From assembly GCA_023421075.1 (NCBI GenBank), contig JAEZUM010000008.1, forward strand, positions 1 through 16,771: a stretch of DNA of 16,771 nucleotides, given 5' to 3'. Shown piece by piece: positions 6,763 through 13,817 of this stretch. The stretch comes from Bacillota bacterium (GTDB taxonomy: Bacteria > Bacillota > Clostridia > Lachnospirales > Lachnospiraceae). The notes beneath the pieces were generated by a model. It was not told the DNA's origin, did not search any database, and worked only from the letters and a program-made list of their open reading frames with translations. Each line of letters begins with the position of its first letter. The first letter of the stretch is position 1. Made by a program: the position numbers and the translations under genes.

Positions 6763-8106
6763 ATGGCATTTGAAAACCTATCAGATAAATTGCAAAACAT
6801 TTTCAAAGGTTTAAAAGGAAAGGGACGTCTTTCCGAGACAGATGTTAAAAATGCTTTAAAGGAAGTTAAAATGGCTTTATTAGAAGCTGATGTTAACTTT
6901 AAGGTAGTGAAAAATTTTGTCAATACTGTCTCAGAACGAGCAGTAGGACAGGATGTACTAAACAGTCTGACACCTGGACAGATGGTAATTAAGATCGTAA
7001 ACGAAGAGATGGTTAAGCTCCTTGGGGAGCAGACCGTTGAGATACAGCTGAAACCGGCAAGTGACATTACCGTTATCATGATGTGTGGTTTACAGGGTGC
7101 CGGTAAGACGACTACCGTTGCTAAGCTGGCCGGAAAGTTAAAATCGAAGGGTCGTAAGCCCTTACTAGTAGCCTGTGATATCTATCGTCCTGCAGCGATT
7201 GACCAGTTGCAGATTAACGGTAACAAGCAGGGTGTTGATGTTTTCTCTATGGGAGATAAGCATAAACCACTGAATATTGCTAAGGCAGCGATGGAGCATG
7301 CCGCAAAGAACGCTTATAATGTAGTAATTTTAGATACTGCAGGTCGACTTCATATCGATGAAGCCATGATGGAAGAGTTGCAGGAGATTAAAGCCAATAT
7401 TACAGTGCATCAGACCATTTTAGTGGTAGATGCCATGACCGGTCAGGATGCGGTAAACGTATCCGAAATGTTCAATGAAAAACTTTCGATCGATGGAGTC
7501 ATTCTTACCAAGTTAGACGGTGACACCAGGGGTGGAGCGGCTCTTTCCATTCGTGCCGTAACAGGAAGACCAATCCTTTATGTTGGTATGGGTGAGAAGT
7601 TATCGGATCTGGAGCAATTCTATCCCGATCGTATGGCATCTCGAATCCTTGGGATGGGTGATATTCTTACTTTAATTGATAAAGCACAGGCTGATTTTGA
7701 CGCAGACAAAGCGAGGGAATTAGAGAAGAAGATCAAGAAATCAGAGCTTGACTTCAATGATTTCCTGGAGCAGATGCAGCAGATGAAGAAAATGGGTGGT
7801 ATGGCCGATCTGCTCAGTATGATCCCCGGTATGGGTAAACAGCTTAAGGGCGTAGAAATTGATGATAATGCACTTTCCTCGACCGAAGCTATCATATATT
7901 CCATGACTAAGGCAGAGCGATCCAATCCGGATTTACTGAATCCTTCCCGTAAGAAAAGAATTGCAAAAGGTGCAGGTGTAGACATCAGCGAAGTAAATTC
8001 TTTAGTGAAACAGTTTGAACAGTCCAAGAAGATGATGAAGCAATTTTCCGGAATGATGGGAAAAGGCAAAAAACATGGCGGCTTTAAAATGCCCTTTGGT
8101 TTCTAG
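6763..8106 (+). CDS. ffh: Signal recognition particle protein Ffh (SRP54 GTPase)
   Basis: This 447-residue protein binds signal peptides and 4.5S/scRNA and delivers ribosome-nascent chains to FtsY at the membrane. The N domain is about residues 1-90. The G domain has a P-loop in GLQGAGKTTT (109-118), CDIYRPAAIDQL, DTAGRLH (191-197) and TKLDGDTRGG. The methionine-rich M domain runs from about residue 300 and ends KMPFGF. The start is the ATG at 6763, with AAGGAG lying in the ylxM tail. All GTPase motifs are intact and the length is normal. Confidence 0.98.
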   Translation: MAFENLSDKLQNIFKGLKGKGRLSETDVKNALKEVKMALLEADVNFKVVKNFVNTVSERAVGQDVLNSLTPGQMVIKIVNEEMVKLLGEQTVEIQLKPASDITVIMMCGLQGAGKTTTVAKLAGKLKSKGRKPLLVACDIYRPAAIDQLQINGNKQGVDVFSMGDKHKPLNIAKAAMEHAAKNAYNVVILDTAGRLHIDEAMMEELQEIKANITVHQTILVVDAMTGQDAVNVSEMFNEKLSIDGVILTKLDGDTRGGAALSIRAVTGRPILYVGMGEKLSDLEQFYPDRMASRILGMGDILTLIDKAQADFDADKARELEKKIKKSELDFNDFLEQMQQMKKMGGMADLLSMIPGMGKQLKGVEIDDNALSSTEAIIYSMTKAERSNPDLLNPSRKKRIAKGAGVDISEVNSLVKQFEQSKKMMKQFSGMMGKGKKHGGFKMPFGF

Positions 8107-8189
8107 AGTTGTATATAGTCCCTGAAGTCATATGGATTTTATGTGGACCTTTACAATAGATATTGATACTTTTTAAGGAGGTGAAATAA

Positions 8190-8435
8190 ATGGCAGTAAA
8201 GATTAGATTAAAGAGAATGGGACAGAAGAAAGCTCCTTTCTATAGAATCGTTGTTTCTGATTCCAGAACACCTAGAGATGGTAGATTCATCGAGGAAATC
8301 GGTACCTATGATCCCACTCAGAATCCCAGCGCTTTCAAGGTTGACGAGGAAGCAGCAAAGAAGTGGTTAACAAATGGTGCACAGCCTACCGATACAGTAG
8401 GTAAGATCTTCAAGCTCGCTGGTATTATTAAATAA
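8190..8435 (+). CDS. rpsP: 30S ribosomal protein S16
   Basis: This is an 81-residue protein, the normal bacterial S16 size, beginning MAVKIRLKRMGQKKAPFYRIVV with the conserved SRTPRDGRFIEEIGTYDP block. It is an early assembly protein of the 30S body. AAGGAGG (8176-8182) lies 7 bases before the ATG. It follows ffh by 83 bp, with no clear terminator between them. A run of hairpins starts right after its stop codon. Confidence 0.98.
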   Translation: MAVKIRLKRMGQKKAPFYRIVVSDSRTPRDGRFIEEIGTYDPTQNPSAFKVDEEAAKKWLTNGAQPTDTVGKIFKLAGIIK

Positions 8436-8610
8436 TGTGAAGTAATAAATTCTTCACAAAGCGAATAATCAATCGCTTAGGTAGAACTGTCTCAAGAATT
8501 ATGCTTGCATCTTCTTGATGGTTTGACTCATTGGAGCAAACTTCGCGTTCTTCCGATCTTTCGCTGTCGTTCGGCAGCATGGGATGTTAGTTTGTTCGCG
8601 GTAACCCCGC
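8436..8610 (+). other. Structured rpsP-khpA spacer with consecutive hairpins
   Basis: The spacer holds back-to-back inverted repeats. TGTGAAG/CTTCACA pairs 8436-8442 with 8452-8458. AAGCGA/TCGCTT pairs 8459-8464 with 8473-8478. TCAAGAA/TTCTTGA pairs 8492-8498 with 8512-8518. GTTTGaCTC/GAGCAAAC pairs 8521-8529 with 8534-8541, with a bulged A and an ATTG loop. GCTGTC/GGCAGC pairs 8563-8568 with 8573-8578. GCGG/CCGC lies at 8598-8610. CAAACT (8537-8542) can alternatively pair with AGTTTG (8589-8594), which excludes the fourth hairpin. No T-tract terminator or open frame was seen. Confidence 0.5.
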
Positions 8611-8628
8611 AGAATGGAGATTTATATG

Positions 8629-8859
8629 ATGAAGGAATTAGTAGAGGTAATCGCTAAATCACTCGTAGATCATCCCGAAGAGGTTGTAGTTACGGAAAAA
8701 GAAACCGATAAGGCAATTGTTGTGGAATTAAAAGTCGCTTCTGATGATATGGGTAAGGTAATCGGCAAACAAGGTCGTATTGCGAAATCCATTCGTACCG
8801 TAGTAAAAGCAGCCGCAACAAAGGATGACAAAAAGGTAGTAGTTGAGATTCTGCAATAG
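8629..8859 (+). CDS. khpA: KhpA, small KH-domain RNA-binding protein (YlqC family)
   Basis: This 76-residue single KH-domain protein has the GxxG RNA-binding loop in VIGKQGRIAKSI (GKQG at 46-49). KhpA binds RNA, usually with KhpB/Jag, and affects cell division and envelope synthesis in Firmicutes. I choose the second of two tandem ATGs: 8629 lies 8 bases after GGAGA (8616-8620) and gives the usual N-terminus MKELVEVIAK. The ATG at 8626 is nearly as likely. The ATG at 8614 overlaps the ribosome site and is unlikely. A long terminator follows, so it ends this transcript. Confidence 0.95.
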   Translation: MKELVEVIAKSLVDHPEEVVVTEKETDKAIVVELKVASDDMGKVIGKQGRIAKSIRTVVKAAATKDDKKVVVEILQ

Positions 8860-8897
8860 CAGTAAATTCAATTGCAGTTTTTCCTGTACTGAAAGGC

Positions 8898-8965
8898 AGA
8901 AGCTGTCTGTTATGTCATATGAAATATCATTTTCATAAGGGACATAGTAGCACAGCTTCTTTTTG
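8898..8965 (+). terminator. Long rho-independent terminator after khpA
   Basis: AGAAGCTGT (8898-8906) pairs perfectly with ACAGCTTCT (8952-8960). Further inside, TATGTC pairs with GACATA and TATGAA with TTCATA, giving an extended rod. TTTT continues the T run at 8961-8964. It separates ylxM-ffh-rpsP-khpA from rimM. Confidence 0.8.
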
Positions 8966-9041
8966 TACCGGTGACTGGTGTATTTTTAATCACTAAGATT
9001 ATTAACTCTGACAGGATACTTTCGCTATGCTTTTTATTTGT

Positions 9042-9057
9042 ATGCTATGAGTAGCAT
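9042..9057 (+). other. Small palindrome upstream of the rimM promoter
   Basis: ATGCTA (9042-9047) and TAGCAT (9052-9057) are inverted repeats with a TGAG spacer, 13 bp upstream of the -35 box at 9070. It could be an operator or chance; nothing else supports a regulator. The rest of the 273-bp khpA-rimM gap holds only the terminator and this promoter region. Confidence 0.3.
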
Positions 9058-9069
9058 GAATGATAGTAA

Positions 9070-9097
9070 TTGTACGAGTTTTTATATATACTATAAA
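9070..9097 (+). promoter_or_regulatory. Probable promoter for rimM-trmD
   Basis: TTGTAC (9070-9075), a 16-bp spacer and TATAAA (9092-9097) lie downstream of the khpA terminator in an AT-rich stretch. The predicted start is near 9104, about 30 nt before the rimM ATG. Confidence 0.55.
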
Positions 9098-9133
9098 CAA
9101 TCATAGATATAAATTTAGAATATGGAGGTAACA

Positions 9134-9640
9134 ATGGATAATTATCTTAGAGTCGGAGTTATTACGACTACTCATGGAGTTCGAGGAGAAGTTAAGGTAT
9201 TTCCCACAACCGATGATCCCGGTCGGTTTAAGTATTTAAAGAAGGTGTTATTGGACACCGGGAAAGAAATGCTTCCCTTTGAGATAGAGGGTGTTAAATT
9301 TTTTAAACAAATGGTGATACTGAAGTTTAAGGGAATCGACAATATCAATGATATTGAGAAATATCGAGGTAAAGATCTTATGATACCACGAGAGGAAGCT
9401 GTTCCTCTTGAGGAAGGGGAATATTTCATCTTTGATCTAATCGACTCTGTGGTTTTAACAGAGGATGGTAAGGAGCTGGGAGTATTATCCGAAATTCTCA
9501 CCACAGCAGCAAATGATGTCTATGTAGTAAAAACCTCGGCTGGGAAGGAAATATTGATTCCTTCGATAAAGGAATGTATTCTTGATGTCGATGTCGATAA
9601 CAAGAAAATTATCGTCCATCTGTTAGAAGGATTGATCTGA
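9134..9640 (+). CDS. rimM: 16S rRNA processing protein RimM
   Basis: This 168-residue protein binds S19 and the 30S head during late assembly. The N-terminal RimM domain starts MDNYLRVGVITTTHGVRGEVKVFP, and a PRC-barrel C-terminal half includes GEYFIFDLIDSVV and NDVYVVKT...ILIPSIKECIL. The start is the ATG at 9134. The in-frame ATG at 9122 overlaps the ribosome site TGGAGG (9123-9128) itself. trmD follows 47 bp after its stop, the common rimM-trmD pair. Confidence 0.97.
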   Translation: MDNYLRVGVITTTHGVRGEVKVFPTTDDPGRFKYLKKVLLDTGKEMLPFEIEGVKFFKQMVILKFKGIDNINDIEKYRGKDLMIPREEAVPLEEGEYFIFDLIDSVVLTEDGKELGVLSEILTTAANDVYVVKTSAGKEILIPSIKECILDVDVDNKKIIVHLLEGLI

Positions 9641-9687
9641 TATTGTTCTTATTAAATATATCGTAACAGAAAGGTATGGGTATTTCT

Positions 9688-10464
9688 ATGAATTTTCATG
9701 TACTGACGCTGTTTCCGGAGATGATTATGCAGGGACTGAATACCAGTATAACCGGAAGAGCAATCGATAAAGGACTGATCTCTTTGAATACGATCAACAT
9801 TCGGGATTTCAGTGAAGATAAGCATAATAAGGTAGATGATTACCCTTATGGCGGTGGTGCCGGTATGGTGATGCAAGCAGAACCCATCTATAAGGCATAT
9901 GGTTATCTGGTGAATCATATCAAGCTTACGAAAGAAGATCCTCATACTTTTCATAAACCGAAAGTAATCTATGTCACCCCACAGGGTAGCATTTTTAATC
10001 AAAGTATGGCTCAGGAATTTGCGGCAGAAGAGGATCTAATCTTTCTCTGTGGTCATTATGAAGGTATTGATGAACGTGTTCTGGATATGGTGGTTACGGA
10101 TTATGTATCCATTGGTGATTACGTACTTACCGGTGGTGAATTACCGGCAATGGTTATGATTGATGCAATTTCCAGATTAATCCCGGGTGTGCTGAACAAT
10201 GATGTATCCTCCGAATTTGAATCCTTCCAGGACAACTTATTAGAATATCCTCAGTATACAAGACCGGAGATATTCATGGGTCAACGAGTACCGGAGGTAT
10301 TATTGTCCGGACATCATGCCAATATCGAAGCATGGAGAAGGCAACAATCCATACTTCGAACCTATGAGAGACGGCCCGATCTCTTAGAGAAGGCCAATCT
10401 TACCGAGGAAGAGGGCGAGTTCCTGACGAAGCTGATCTTCCAGAAGAATTTTGATGTATATTAG
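9688..10464 (+). CDS. trmD: tRNA (guanine37-N1)-methyltransferase TrmD
   Basis: This 258-residue SPOUT enzyme methylates G37 of tRNAs using S-adenosylmethionine and prevents +1 frameshifting. Motifs in order are MNFHVLTLFPEM, YGGGAGMVMQAEPI, VTPQGSIFNQ, LCGHYEGIDERV (about 120-131), SIGDYVLTGGELPAMV (trefoil-knot cofactor site, about 141-156), YTRPEIFMG and HHANIEAWRRQQS. The start at 9688 gives the canonical N-terminus; the ATG at 9676 would add MGIS. The ribosome site is weak. A 439-bp gene-free gap follows before rplS. Confidence 0.98.
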   Translation: MNFHVLTLFPEMIMQGLNTSITGRAIDKGLISLNTINIRDFSEDKHNKVDDYPYGGGAGMVMQAEPIYKAYGYLVNHIKLTKEDPHTFHKPKVIYVTPQGSIFNQSMAQEFAAEEDLIFLCGHYEGIDERVLDMVVTDYVSIGDYVLTGGELPAMVMIDAISRLIPGVLNNDVSSEFESFQDNLLEYPQYTRPEIFMGQRVPEVLLSGHHANIEAWRRQQSILRTYERRPDLLEKANLTEEEGEFLTKLIFQKNFDVY

Positions 10465-10567
10465 AAAAATCTAAAATTCCAGTACATGAGTGTATTTAAA
10501 TCGTCGAGCGCTTAAAAATCGAAATTATGAAATATTTTTATATTATTTATTTTGACAAAGATATAGA
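10465..10567. other. AT-rich start of the trmD-rplS gap
   Basis: This is the first part of the 439-bp gene-free interval. It is AT-rich, with a weak AAAAAT/ATTTTT inverted repeat but no convincing terminator after trmD. It contains a TTGACA at 10552-10557 just before the large foldback. No good TATAAT lies 16-18 bp downstream, so I do not call a promoter. Confidence 0.4.
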
Positions 10568-10756
10568 ACAGTTCAGCTTAATAACCTTGAATTATGATTT
10601 CAACAAATGATTTCCGAAAGGGAGTATTTGCATTCGTCGGTACTTAGGCTCTGTCATTTAGAGCCTTATGTACCGCTACGTAATGCAACTAAGCGAGAGC
10701 GTCTCCTCTTCGGAAACATTTGTTGAAATCGTTACATTATGTCGTAGCTGAACTGT
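10568..10756 (+). repeat. 189-nt imperfect inverted repeat (large foldback, candidate structured RNA)
   Basis: Nested arms pair in order. ACAGTTCAGCT (10568-10578) pairs with 10746-10756, 11 of 11. GATTTCAACAAATG (10596-10609) pairs with 10717-10730, 14 of 14. After a bulged A, TTTCCGAA (10611-10618) pairs with 10709-10716, 8 of 8. GGAG (10621-10624) pairs with CTCC (10703-10706). TTGCATT (10628-10634) pairs with 10682-10688. CGGTAC (10638-10643) pairs with 10670-10675. GGCTCT (10647-10652) pairs with 10660-10665 around a 7-nt loop. A bubble of 17 and 15 nt separates the outer stem from the main stem. There is no coding frame, T-tract or clear target-site duplication. It could be a structured RNA, a 6S-like rod, or a non-autonomous mobile element. 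Confidence 0.6.
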
Positions 10757-10799
10757 ATCAGACCCTGTACTTGCATTTGTAATTTCGAGAAAAAATCGC

Positions 10800-10828
10800 T
10801 TGCAATTGTTGGATGTTTATGTTAAAGT
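10800..10828 (+). promoter_or_regulatory. Possible rplS promoter (extended -10)
   Basis: TTGCAA (10800-10805), a 17-bp spacer and TAAAGT (10823-10828) preceded by TG give a moderate promoter. Transcription would start near 10835, just before the L19 leader hairpin at 10840. Confidence 0.4.
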
Positions 10829-10839
10829 AAGTTGTTGTG

Positions 10840-10882
10840 AGATGGGATGGTCCTCTGATGCCAAAGCGTGTCAAGAACATCT
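10840..10882 (+). promoter_or_regulatory. Probable L19 ribosomal-protein leader
   Basis: A compact region lies directly upstream of the rplS ribosome site, closed by AGATG (10840-10844) and CATCT (10878-10882) and enclosing a GGATGGTCCTCTGATGCC segment. Position and size fit the Firmicute L19 autoregulatory leader as I remember it. I could not compare it with the family model, so the identification is tentative. Confidence 0.45.
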
Positions 10883-10903
10883 AAATATTAAGGAGGTCAC
10901 AAA

Positions 10904-11251
10904 ATGAACGATATTATTAAGAGTATTGAAGCTGAGCAGTTGAAAGCAGAAGTTACCAGCTTCAACGTAGGCGACACGGTTCAGGTTTACGCAAAGGTAA
11001 AGGAAGGTAACCGTGAGAGACTTCAGGTTTTTGAAGGCACCGTATTAAAGAGACAGAATGGTGGAGCAAGAGAGACTTTCACAGTAAGAAAGACATCCAA
11101 TGGTATTGGTGTAGAAAAGACTTGGCCACTTCACAGTCCTAGCATTGACAGGATTGAAGTTATCAGACGCGGTAAAGTAAGACAGGCTAAGCTGTTCTAT
11201 TTACGTGATAGAGTAGGTAAGAGAGCGAAAGTAAAAGAGTTAATGAGATAG
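10904..11251 (+). CDS. rplS: 50S ribosomal protein L19
   Basis: This 115-residue protein has the normal L19 length, with FNVGDTVQVYAKVKEGNRERLQVFEG, TFTVRKTSNGIGVEKTWPLHSP and the basic tail RVGKRAKVKELMR. It sits at the 30S-50S interface. AAGGAGG (10890-10896) lies 7 bases before the ATG. It has its own probable promoter and leader, and a terminator follows 7 bp after the stop codon, so it can be a separate transcript. Confidence 0.98.
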   Translation: MNDIIKSIEAEQLKAEVTSFNVGDTVQVYAKVKEGNRERLQVFEGTVLKRQNGGARETFTVRKTSNGIGVEKTWPLHSPSIDRIEVIRRGKVRQAKLFYLRDRVGKRAKVKELMR

Positions 11252-11258
11252 TACTACG

Positions 11259-11291
11259 AAGGGACAATACTTACGAGATTGTCCCTTTTTT
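11259..11291 (+). terminator. Rho-independent terminator after rplS
   Basis: AAGGGACAAT (11259-11268) pairs perfectly with ATTGTCCCTT (11278-11287) around a 9-nt loop, ending in a run of seven T (11285-11291, the first three within the stem). It separates rplS from lepB, although lepB begins only 27 bp later, so lepB expression depends on read-through or an unseen promoter. Confidence 0.88.
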
Positions 11292-11317
11292 AACACGAAG
11301 AAAGGCTGTGAAGCAGC

Positions 11318-11923
11318 ATGGATTATGATTTTGACAGAGAAAGCAAAAAGCCAATAGTCATGAAAATATTCATAAAAATACTAATCTGGGCTGCTCAGAT
11401 TGCAGCTGTGATTTTTTTGGCTTATTTTATCGTATATTATGCCTTAGAGCGAACCAATATGGTTGGTATCTCAATGGAAAATACCCTGGCAGATAAGGAT
11501 CAGATCATTATAAATAAATTTTCTTACCGTTTCTCCGATCCACAACGTTTTGATGTGATCGTCTTCAAGAAGAACGGGAAGGAGCATAGCTATTATGATA
11601 TTAAACGTATTATAGCTTTACCCGGTGAGCGACTTCAGATTAAAGACGGGCTTATCTATATCAACGGTGTAGTCACCAATGAGATTGTTAATGTGGAGCC
11701 CATGGGAAATTACGGGCTTGCCGCCGAGGAAATCCTCTTAGAACAGAATGAATATTTTGTATTGGGAGATAATCGTAATAATAGTGAAGACAGCCGTTTT
11801 GCCAGCGTCGGAATGATCCGCCGTGAGGAAATTATCGGTGAAGCCTTTCTTAGAACATCCCCCTTTAACTTTGTAGATAAATTAAATCTTATAAAGGAAA
11901 CAAAAACAGAAGAAGGCGAGTAA
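11318..11923 (+). CDS. lepB: Type I signal peptidase
   Basis: This 201-residue membrane protease removes signal peptides from exported proteins. A short cytoplasmic N-terminus is followed by one membrane helix (about residues 21-41), then the catalytic serine S52 in VGISMENTL and catalytic lysine K96 in YYDIKRIIALPGE. The conserved GDNRNNSEDSR box is at 150-160. The serine box reads SMENTL where SMEPTL or SMxPTL is common, with the catalytic residue intact. The ribosome site AAAGG (11301-11305) is 12 bases from the ATG, so initiation may be modest. Location next to rplS and rbgA is common in Clostridia. Confidence 0.95.
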   Translation: MDYDFDRESKKPIVMKIFIKILIWAAQIAAVIFLAYFIVYYALERTNMVGISMENTLADKDQIIINKFSYRFSDPQRFDVIVFKKNGKEHSYYDIKRIIALPGERLQIKDGLIYINGVVTNEIVNVEPMGNYGLAAEEILLEQNEYFVLGDNRNNSEDSRFASVGMIRREEIIGEAFLRTSPFNFVDKLNLIKETKTEEGE

Positions 11924-11992
11924 CTCTCGTCTATTTAGCAGTTATGTGCTGCAGCCCAAAATTCGTGGTTTTGCAGTAGAATGGAGATTTTT

Positions 11993-12895
11993 ATGCATTT
12001 TCAATGGTATCCGGGTCATATGGCCAAAGCAAAACGTGCTATGCAGGAGGACATGAAGCTGATCGATGTGGTTATAGAACTGGTAGACGCCAGAATACCC
12101 TATTCCAGTACAAATCCTGATATTGATACGTTAGCTAAAAATAAATCACGAGTTATATTACTCAATAAAGCTGATATGGCGGATCAACGCTACAATAGTG
12201 CTTGGAAGGAATACTTTGAAGCAAAGGGGTATTATGCTACATTGGTAAATTCGAAAAGTGGACAAGGTGTCAAACAGGTTCAGGACATCGTCAATAAAGC
12301 CTGTCAGGCTAAGATTGAACGAGATCGCAGAAGAGGAATTCTGAATCGTCCGGTCCGTGCTATGATTGTCGGTATCCCAAACGTAGGTAAGTCCACCTTT
12401 ATTAACAGCTTTGTTGGAAAGGCTTCCACAAAGACCGGTAATAAACCCGGTGTAACAAAGGGTAAGCAATGGATTCGTCTGAGTAAAACCATTGAGCTTC
12501 TGGATACCCCGGGAATTCTCTGGCCTAAATTTGAAGATCAATCCGTTGGGCTTAAGCTCGCCTTAATCGGTTCTATTAATGATACGATTGTAAATACGAC
12601 GGACCTTTCATTGGAATTGATTCTTTTATTACAGAAGAATTATCCTGAGGTTTTAATCGATCGATATGGTCTGGAACGCTTTGATGAGGAGCTGGATATC
12701 AAAGGCGCTTCAAAGATATTAGAGCAGATTGCAATCAAACGTTCCTGCCTTCTAAAAGGAGGGGAACCGGATCTCGATCGTGCTGCAGGTCTTTTGGTCG
12801 ACGATTTTAGAAGTATCAAGCTTGGTAATATCACGCTGGAGTTTCCTCCCGCCAAAAATTCGGAGAAGGAAGCTGTGGAAACGGATTTATCTTAA
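11993..12895 (+). CDS. rbgA: Ribosome biogenesis GTPase RbgA (YlqF)
   Basis: This 300-residue circularly permuted GTPase is needed for late 50S assembly in Firmicutes. The N-terminus MHFQWYPGHMAKAKR is typical. The permuted order is visible: G4 NKAD (58-61) and G5-like NSKSGQG come before G1 GIPNVGKST (127-135) and G3 DTPG (171-174). A C-terminal RNA-binding region follows, with the KRSCLLKGGEPDLDRAAGLLVDDFRSIKLG segment. The start at 11993 lies 5 bases after GGAGA; the in-frame ATG at 11981 overlaps that site and would add MEIF. It stands 98 bp before rnhB. Confidence 0.97.
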   Translation: MHFQWYPGHMAKAKRAMQEDMKLIDVVIELVDARIPYSSTNPDIDTLAKNKSRVILLNKADMADQRYNSAWKEYFEAKGYYATLVNSKSGQGVKQVQDIVNKACQAKIERDRRRGILNRPVRAMIVGIPNVGKSTFINSFVGKASTKTGNKPGVTKGKQWIRLSKTIELLDTPGILWPKFEDQSVGLKLALIGSINDTIVNTTDLSLELILLLQKNYPEVLIDRYGLERFDEELDIKGASKILEQIAIKRSCLLKGGEPDLDRAAGLLVDDFRSIKLGNITLEFPPAKNSEKEAVETDLS

Positions 12896-12993
12896 GACCA
12901 CACAAGAGAAGCTGTAACCAACTCATTTCAACGTTACTATCACAGTACCTGTAACGAAAAGAAAGTACACTTAAGAATACGGAGGCATCTCCT

Positions 12994-13791
12994 ATGGCAA
13001 CAGATTTTAATTCAAAGGACGATATACCCAAGAAAATATCCTTGATTAAGTTAGAATTCATGCAGGCGAATAATGATGATATTCCTTCCTTATTGGAGAA
13101 ATACAGTACCGATGAGCGTAGTGGTGTTATAACCGTCTGCAATCAATATAGAAATAAAACCTTATCTCTTCAAAAGGAATTAGAACGCCTTGAGAAGATG
13201 AAGGAATACGAGAAAAAGTATAGTGATTATGAATATATCTGTGGTATCGATGAGGTTGGAAGAGGACCCTTTGCCGGGCCTGTCATTGCAGCTGCTGTTA
13301 TACTGCCCAAGGATTGTGATATTCTTTATATTAATGATTCCAAACAGCTTTCTGAGAAGAAGCGGGAGGAGCTGTATGATGAGATTATCTCGAAGGCGAT
13401 TGCTTTCGGTATTGGAAGCGTACCTCCGAATCAGATCGATGAAATGAATATTCTTCAGGCAACCTATGAAGCAATGCGCAAAGCCATCGGTAATCTAAAG
13501 ATCAAACCCGATATACTGTTAAATGATGCAGTTACTATTCCCGGTGTTGAAATCAAACAGGTTCCGATTATTAAAGGTGACGCTAAGAGCATTTCAATCG
13601 CAGCCGCCAGTATTGTAGCCAAGGTGACCAGAGATCGAATGATGGGTGCTTACCATCAGATCTTTCCACAGTATGATTTGGCAAATAATAAGGGTTATGG
13701 TTCGGCAAAGCATATCGAAGCAATTAAACAATATGGACTGACGCCAATTCATCGCAGAAGCTTTGTAAAGAACTTTATCACCGAAGAATAG
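12994..13791 (+). CDS. rnhB: Ribonuclease HII
   Basis: This 265-residue enzyme cleaves RNA in RNA-DNA hybrids, including single misincorporated ribonucleotides. Residues 1-80 form a helical N-terminal extension, common in Firmicute RNase HII. The catalytic domain carries GIDEVGRGPFAGP (D86, E87), NDSKQLS, D178 in LLNDAV and D214 in KVTRDRM, with GDAKSISIAAASIVAK between. All four acidic residues are present. GGAGG (12981-12985) lies 8 bases before the ATG and can pair with CTCC (12989-12992), which might dampen initiation. The stop is 26 bp before the next gene. Confidence 0.97.
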   Translation: MATDFNSKDDIPKKISLIKLEFMQANNDDIPSLLEKYSTDERSGVITVCNQYRNKTLSLQKELERLEKMKEYEKKYSDYEYICGIDEVGRGPFAGPVIAAAVILPKDCDILYINDSKQLSEKKREELYDEIISKAIAFGIGSVPPNQIDEMNILQATYEAMRKAIGNLKIKPDILLNDAVTIPGVEIKQVPIIKGDAKSISIAAASIVAKVTRDRMMGAYHQIFPQYDLANNKGYGSAKHIEAIKQYGLTPIHRRSFVKNFITEE

Positions 13792-13817
13792 TGTTTCATA
13801 GTCAGGAGGGCTTGTTC

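Noticed and set aside
8436..8610. The rpsP-khpA spacer as a tRNA or known small RNA
   Set aside because: There is no cloverleaf, CCA end or T-loop sequence; the hairpins are short and serial.
10552..10584. TTGACA before the large foldback with TAATAA downstream, as a promoter
   Set aside because: The spacing is 21 bp and the hexamer 17 bp away (AGCTTA) is poor, so no promoter is called.
10568..10756. The foldback as an intrinsic terminator of trmD
   Set aside because: No T-tract follows the outer or inner stems, and the stem is far longer than a terminator needs.
10842..10907. 21-codon open frame from ATG 10842 overlapping the rplS start by ATGA
   Set aside because: There is no ribosome site before it, and it lies in the probable L19 leader whose RNA pairing explains the sequence better.
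11468..11490. Signal peptidase box SMENTL as a sign of inactivation
   Set aside because: The catalytic serine S52, lysine K96 and the GDNRNNSEDSR box are all present; the E-N in place of x-P is tolerated variation.
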